A stretch of DNA of 9,211 nucleotides from an uncultured Collinsella sp. (lineage in GTDB: Bacteria > Actinomycetota > Coriobacteriia > Coriobacteriales > Coriobacteriaceae): positions 1 to 9,211 of the forward strand of contig URVF01000054.1 of assembly GCA_900551185.1 (NCBI GenBank). The letters are read 5' to 3'. The stretch's first letter is position 1; each line of letters begins with the position of its first letter. Shown here in pieces: positions 6,516 to 9,211 of this stretch. The notes beneath the pieces were generated by a model. That model was not told the origin of the DNA and made no database searches. It saw nothing but the letters and a program-made list of their open reading frames with translations. The position numbers and the translations under genes are program-made.

Positions 6516-7178
6516 ATGGAGGCACTGGAGATATGCAAGCGGCCGGTCGTGCTGTTTGATTTCGATGGCACGGTGGCCGATACAGGCCGGGCGGTGATGA
6601 CCTCGACGCGCAAGACGCTTGCTGCGCGCGGGTTTTCGGAAGCGCAGATGGGTGACCTGCGCCGTATGATCGGGCCTCCCCTGTGGAAGAGCTTCCACGA
6701 CTTTTATGGCTTCTCGCGCGAGGAATCGCTTGTGGTGGCCGACGAGTACCGTGCCTTTTTCGATGAGCTGGGGCCGGATGAGTACCCCGTGTTCGACGGG
6801 ATCCCCGAGCTGCTGGATGGGTTGGTCGCCCAAGGCAAGCGTATGGCCGTCGCGACGTCGCGCATGGAAACGAAGTGCATCGATATGGTGCATGAGCTGG
6901 GGCTTTGCCAGTTTGAGGCCGTGGTTGGCATGAATCCGCCGCAGGGGCGCGAGACCAAGGCGGATTCGGTCCGCGATGCGCTGGCGGCCCTGGGCGCGAC
7001 GGCCGACGGTGCCGTGATGATCGGCGACCGCTTTAACGATGTGGAGGGCGCGCACGCGATGGGCGTGCCGTGTATCGGCATCTATTCGGGCGCGGCGGCA
7101 CCGGGGGAGCACGAGGCCGCGGGCGCCGATGCGGTGGTGCACTCGGTGGCCGAGCTTGCTAAACTTTTCGCTATCTAA
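6516..7178 (+). CDS. HAD-superfamily hydrolase, phosphoglycolate-phosphatase-like
   Basis: 220 residues. The HAD fold dephosphorylates small phosphorylated metabolites through an aspartyl-phosphate intermediate. All four motifs are visible: motif I FDFDGT with nucleophile Asp15 and Asp17, motif II Thr114-Ser115 in AVATSR, motif III Lys148, and motif IV GDRFND with Asp171 and Asp175. A helical cap at about 22-90 (type C1) places it with Gph/PpaX-like phosphatases; the substrate cannot be told from sequence. Start choice is uncertain: ATG 6516 has GAGG at 6505-6508 with 7 bases of spacing; ATG 6510 and GTG 6483 are in frame. The dipeptidase gene starts 54 bases later on the same strand, so they may share a transcript. 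Confidence 0.85.
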   Translation: MEALEICKRPVVLFDFDGTVADTGRAVMTSTRKTLAARGFSEAQMGDLRRMIGPPLWKSFHDFYGFSREESLVVADEYRAFFDELGPDEYPVFDGIPELLDGLVAQGKRMAVATSRMETKCIDMVHELGLCQFEAVVGMNPPQGRETKADSVRDALAALGATADGAVMIGDRFNDVEGAHAMGVPCIGIYSGAAAPGEHEAAGADAVVHSVAELAKLFAI

Positions 7179-7232
7179 TGACGTAATGTGAGGGGCGGGC
7201 GTACCCGTCGCTCATTGGTAAGGAGGTCGTCC

Positions 7233-8669
7233 ATGAATCAGGTGGAGCAGAGCGTCGCTGAGTATGTCGACGAGGTCTGGGAGGACGTTGTCGCCGATAT
7301 CGAGCAGCTGGTGGGCTATCCGTCCGTGGCCGTTGCTACCGATGCGGAGCCCGGTGCGCCGTTTGGCCGCCCGGTCCGTGATGCGCTTGATTGCGCGCTC
7401 GGTATCGCGCAAAAGCTCGGCTACCAGACGAGCGATGACGAGGGCTTTGTGGGCATTGCCGATATTCCGGGCCGCGGCGACAAGCAGCTCGCGACCATCT
7501 GCCACGTGGACGTGGTTCCCGCCGGCCCCGGTTGGAATACCGACCCGTTTGCGATGGAGCGTCGCGAGGGCTGGCTGCTCGGTCGCGGCGTTATCGACGA
7601 CAAGGGTCCGGCGGTACTGTCGCTCTACGCCGGCGCCTATCTGCTCAAGCACGGCATCACCCCGCGCTATACCTTCCGCGCGCTGCTGGGATGCGATGAG
7701 GAAGTGGGCATGTCCGACGTTCACCATTATCTGGAGAACTATGCAGACCCCGACTTTCTGTTTACACCCGATGCCGAGTTCCCGGTCTGCAATGCCGAGA
7801 AGGGCCAGTTTGGGGCGACGTTTGTGAGCTCCAAGATCGACGGCGGACGCATTGTGTCCTGGAGCGGTGCCGAGGCGAGCAACGCCATTCCGTCGCAGTC
7901 TATCTGCGAGCTCGCGATTGCCGCCGATGAGCTGCCGGCGCCGGTCGAGAACGCCGACCGCCTAGAGATTACGGCGCTCGATAACGGACATGCGCAGATT
8001 TTCGCTCACGGCATTGGCGGTCATGCCTCGATGCCCGAGGGAACGATCAATGCCGTTGGCCTCATCGTGGCGTATCTGCGCGAGGCCGAGGACGCGTTTG
8101 GCGCACGCGATGAGCGCCTGCTGACGCCTGCCGAGCACGAGTTTGTCAAGTTTCTGGCCTTTGTGCATGCGGATGCCTATGGCCGCGGCCTGGGTATCGA
8201 CGCGACGAGCCCCGCGTTTGGCCCGCTCACCTGCAACCCCGGCGTCATCCGCGTGGCGGATGGTCACATTGAGCAGGTAATCGACGTGCGCTTCCCCGAT
8301 AGCACGAGCGCCGATACCATCCGCGAGCAGCTCGAGCCGCTCGTGGGCCGCTTTGGTGTGACGTGCCAGCTGGGTCGCGCGAAGGTGCCGTTCTCGGTCT
8401 CTGCCGATGATCCGGCCGTGAAGGCGCTTATCGATACCTATAACGAGTTTACGGGTAAGCATGCCGAGCCCTTCGCCATGGGCGGTGGCACGTACGCGCG
8501 CAACTTTGCCCGCGCCGTGTCGTTTGGCCCCGAGGAGACCGGCCTTGAGCTTCCTGCATGGGGTGGCCAGATGCACGGCCCCAACGAGTGCGCCAACGAG
8601 GAACAGCTCAAGCAAGCTCTCAAGATCTATATCGTGGCGATCCTTCGTTTGAATGAATTAGAGCTTTAA
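7233..8669 (+). CDS. pepV: M20 family dipeptidase, PepV/Sapep type
   Basis: 478 residues, close to the 460-470 of PepV. This is a dinuclear metal (Zn or Mn) cytoplasmic dipeptidase that releases amino acids from imported dipeptides. Probable metal ligands and catalytic residues are His91 and Asp93 in CHVDVVPAG, the bridging Asp122 in GRGVIDDKGP, Glu156-Glu157 in GCDEEVG, Asp180 in TPDAEFPVC, and His448 in QMHGPNE near the C-terminus. The GGGTYAR segment before the end is also typical. The family usually has GHLDVVPAG, with Gly where Cys90 stands here. TAAGGAGGT at 7219-7227 is an almost ideal ribosome site 5 bases before the ATG; the in-frame extension to 7188 has none. Repeat copy 3 lies 21 bases after the stop. 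A dipeptidase of this shape could also act on other small peptides; the gene symbol is by family. Confidence 0.88.
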   Translation: MNQVEQSVAEYVDEVWEDVVADIEQLVGYPSVAVATDAEPGAPFGRPVRDALDCALGIAQKLGYQTSDDEGFVGIADIPGRGDKQLATICHVDVVPAGPGWNTDPFAMERREGWLLGRGVIDDKGPAVLSLYAGAYLLKHGITPRYTFRALLGCDEEVGMSDVHHYLENYADPDFLFTPDAEFPVCNAEKGQFGATFVSSKIDGGRIVSWSGAEASNAIPSQSICELAIAADELPAPVENADRLEITALDNGHAQIFAHGIGGHASMPEGTINAVGLIVAYLREAEDAFGARDERLLTPAEHEFVKFLAFVHADAYGRGLGIDATSPAFGPLTCNPGVIRVADGHIEQVIDVRFPDSTSADTIREQLEPLVGRFGVTCQLGRAKVPFSVSADDPAVKALIDTYNEFTGKHAEPFAMGGGTYARNFARAVSFGPEETGLELPAWGGQMHGPNECANEEQLKQALKIYIVAILRLNELEL

Positions 8670-8690
8670 GGTTACGCGGTTTCCCAATCT

Positions 8691-8759
8691 AAGTTGCGGT
8701 GGAATAGTTCCTAGAATGGGCCATTTGATGGCCAAACAGGAACTATTTCACCGCAACTT
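8691..8759. repeat. Palindromic intergenic repeat, copy 3
   Basis: Arms 8691-8712 and 8738-8759 pair over 22 bp with one G-U type position. The outer core TTGCGGTGGAATAG is shared with copies 1 and 2, but the inner part of the stem is GTTCCT/AGGAAC instead of GGGATTG/CAGTCCC, so both sides changed together. An inner hairpin GGCCAT (8719-8724) with ATGGCC (8728-8733) again makes a nested structure, with unrelated sequence. Confidence 0.85.
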
Positions 8760-8766
8760 CGTTTTT
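8691..8766 (+). terminator. Probable dipeptidase terminator formed by repeat copy 3
   Basis: The 22-bp stem of repeat copy 3 is followed by CGTTTTT (8760-8766), directly downstream of the pepV-like stop codon. The long stem plus T tract should work as a rho-independent terminator on the + strand. The loop is large unless the inner hairpin folds as well. Confidence 0.6.
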
Positions 8767-8921
8767 ATTGGTGTAAAAGACTGGCCATGTTTGGCGGCGG
8801 GTTTGTTATTCGTTTGTAAAGGCTGGGTCGCGCTTGCGGTAAGGGTCTATCAAAAGCCCGTAAGAAACTGCAGATAAGGCGGTCTTCGCCCGGTCGGGGC
8901 CGTATCTTTCCAAACAGCAAA

Positions 8922-8938
8922 GCGGGCAGGGTGCCCGC
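8922..8938 (+). promoter_or_regulatory. Leader hairpin before the lipoprotein gene
   Basis: GCGGGCA (8922-8928) and TGCCCGC (8932-8938) form a perfect 7-bp stem with a GGG loop. It lies 14 bases before the ribosome site AAAGGAAG (8953-8960) and has no T tract. A smaller stem GGCG/CGCC lies at 8878-8890. The leader 8770-8963 matches no riboswitch class that I recognise. It may stabilise or regulate the mRNA; this is only a guess. Confidence 0.3.
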
Positions 8939-8963
8939 GATTCGCATGTATGAAAGGAAGATC

Positions 8964-9163
8964 ATGCTCGATCAGGCTTATTCTCGTCGTCAGTTCCTCG
9001 GCCTCGCTGGTGGTCTTGCCAGCATCGTCGGTCTCGGTCTCGTTGGTTGCGGCGGCTCTGGCGCATCCGACGCCGCCGACAAGGGTAGCGCCGCTGCTGC
9101 CGAGTCCGTCTCCGGCGAGGTGACCTACGACGGTGCCTCCTCGTTCCAGGCTCTCGTCGAGGC
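8964..9163 (+). CDS. Tat-exported lipoprotein, N-terminal fragment (probable solute-binding protein)
   Basis: The first 66-67 codons are present before the adapter. The N-terminus has a twin-arginine motif SRRQFL (7-12), a hydrophobic stretch GLAGGLASIVGLGLVG (13-28) and a lipobox LVGC with Cys29. The precursor would be exported folded by Tat, lipidated at Cys29 and anchored outside the membrane. A Gly/Ser/Ala-rich linker follows, then GEVTYDGASSFQALVEA, which resembles the start of PstS-like or other ABC transporter binding proteins; this last step is weak. ATG 8964 is preferred to the in-frame ATG 8946 because AAGGA at 8954-8958 lies 5 bases before it. The protein is cut by the fragment end, not by mutation. 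Confidence 0.75.
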
Positions 9164-9211
9164 CTGTCTCTTATACACATCTGACGCTGCCGACGATCTT
9201 ACGCGTGTAGA
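9164..9211 (+). other. Nextera read-1 adapter, i5 index and P5 start (artefact)
   Basis: Bases 9164-9196 are the reverse complement of the Nextera read-1 adapter (mosaic end, then GACGCTGCCGACGA). They are followed by the 8-base TCTTACGC (9197-9204), reverse complement of the i5 index GCGTAAGA (S517 in my recollection of the Illumina list), and GTGTAGA, the start of the reverse-complemented P5 sequence. None of this is genomic. Confidence 0.97.

Noticed and set aside
7962..8615. Long minus-strand frame of 217 codons
   Set aside because: It is antisense to the M20 dipeptidase, whose active-site motifs and start are clear; such shadows are usual in GC-rich genes.
1856..8759. CRISPR array from the three repeats
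   Set aside because: The copies are kilobases apart, palindromic over their full length and lack regular spacers or cas genes.
8962..9180. Minus-strand frame starting MCIRDR
   Set aside because: It starts in the Nextera mosaic end, is Arg-rich shadow sequence and lies opposite the Tat lipoprotein.

Overview
The window reads as one sequenced fragment of a high-GC actinobacterial chromosome. My best guess is a Coriobacteriia gut bacterium of the Collinsella type. That guess rests on GC-rich codon use, strong AGGAGG-type ribosome sites, a Tat-lipoprotein signal, and recalled similarity of the intergenic palindromes to those of Collinsella; no database was searched. Both ends are Illumina Nextera adapter: the read-2 side at 1-34, and the read-1 side followed by an i5 index and the start of P5 at 9164-9211. 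The native insert is therefore about 35-9163, and reading frames that run into either end are partly artificial.

Left block, 35-1115, + strand: the last 35 codons of tRNA-guanine transglycosylase (tgt), a nested terminator-like hairpin, and a LOG-family (TIGR00730) nucleotide phosphoribohydrolase whose ribosome site lies just after that hairpin.

Accessory block, 1116-5485: a type II toxin-antitoxin pair (RelB/DinJ-like antitoxin, YafQ/RelE-like toxin) behind a candidate operator palindrome; then, convergent on the - strand, a roughly 990-residue protein fusing a TOTE-type archaeo-eukaryotic primase domain, a superfamily 2 helicase and a degenerate phospholipase D-like C-terminus. Upstream of it is a 230-bp element with 36-bp terminal inverted repeats (MITE-like). 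The helicase and this element lie between two near-identical 67-68 bp palindromic repeats. Base composition here looks more AT-rich than in the flanks, as expected for a defence or conflict island between housekeeping genes.

Right block, 5486-9163: a DegV-family fatty-acid-binding protein (- strand), divergent from a HAD phosphatase and a PepV-like M20 dipeptidase (+ strand, probably co-transcribed). A third palindromic repeat follows the dipeptidase, and the insert ends in the first 66-67 codons of a Tat-exported lipoprotein, probably a solute-binding protein.

The most interesting items are the primase-helicase-PLD protein with its bracketing repeats, the three-copy palindrome family with compensatory stem changes, and the MITE-like element. 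A candidate attenuator sits before the LOG gene.
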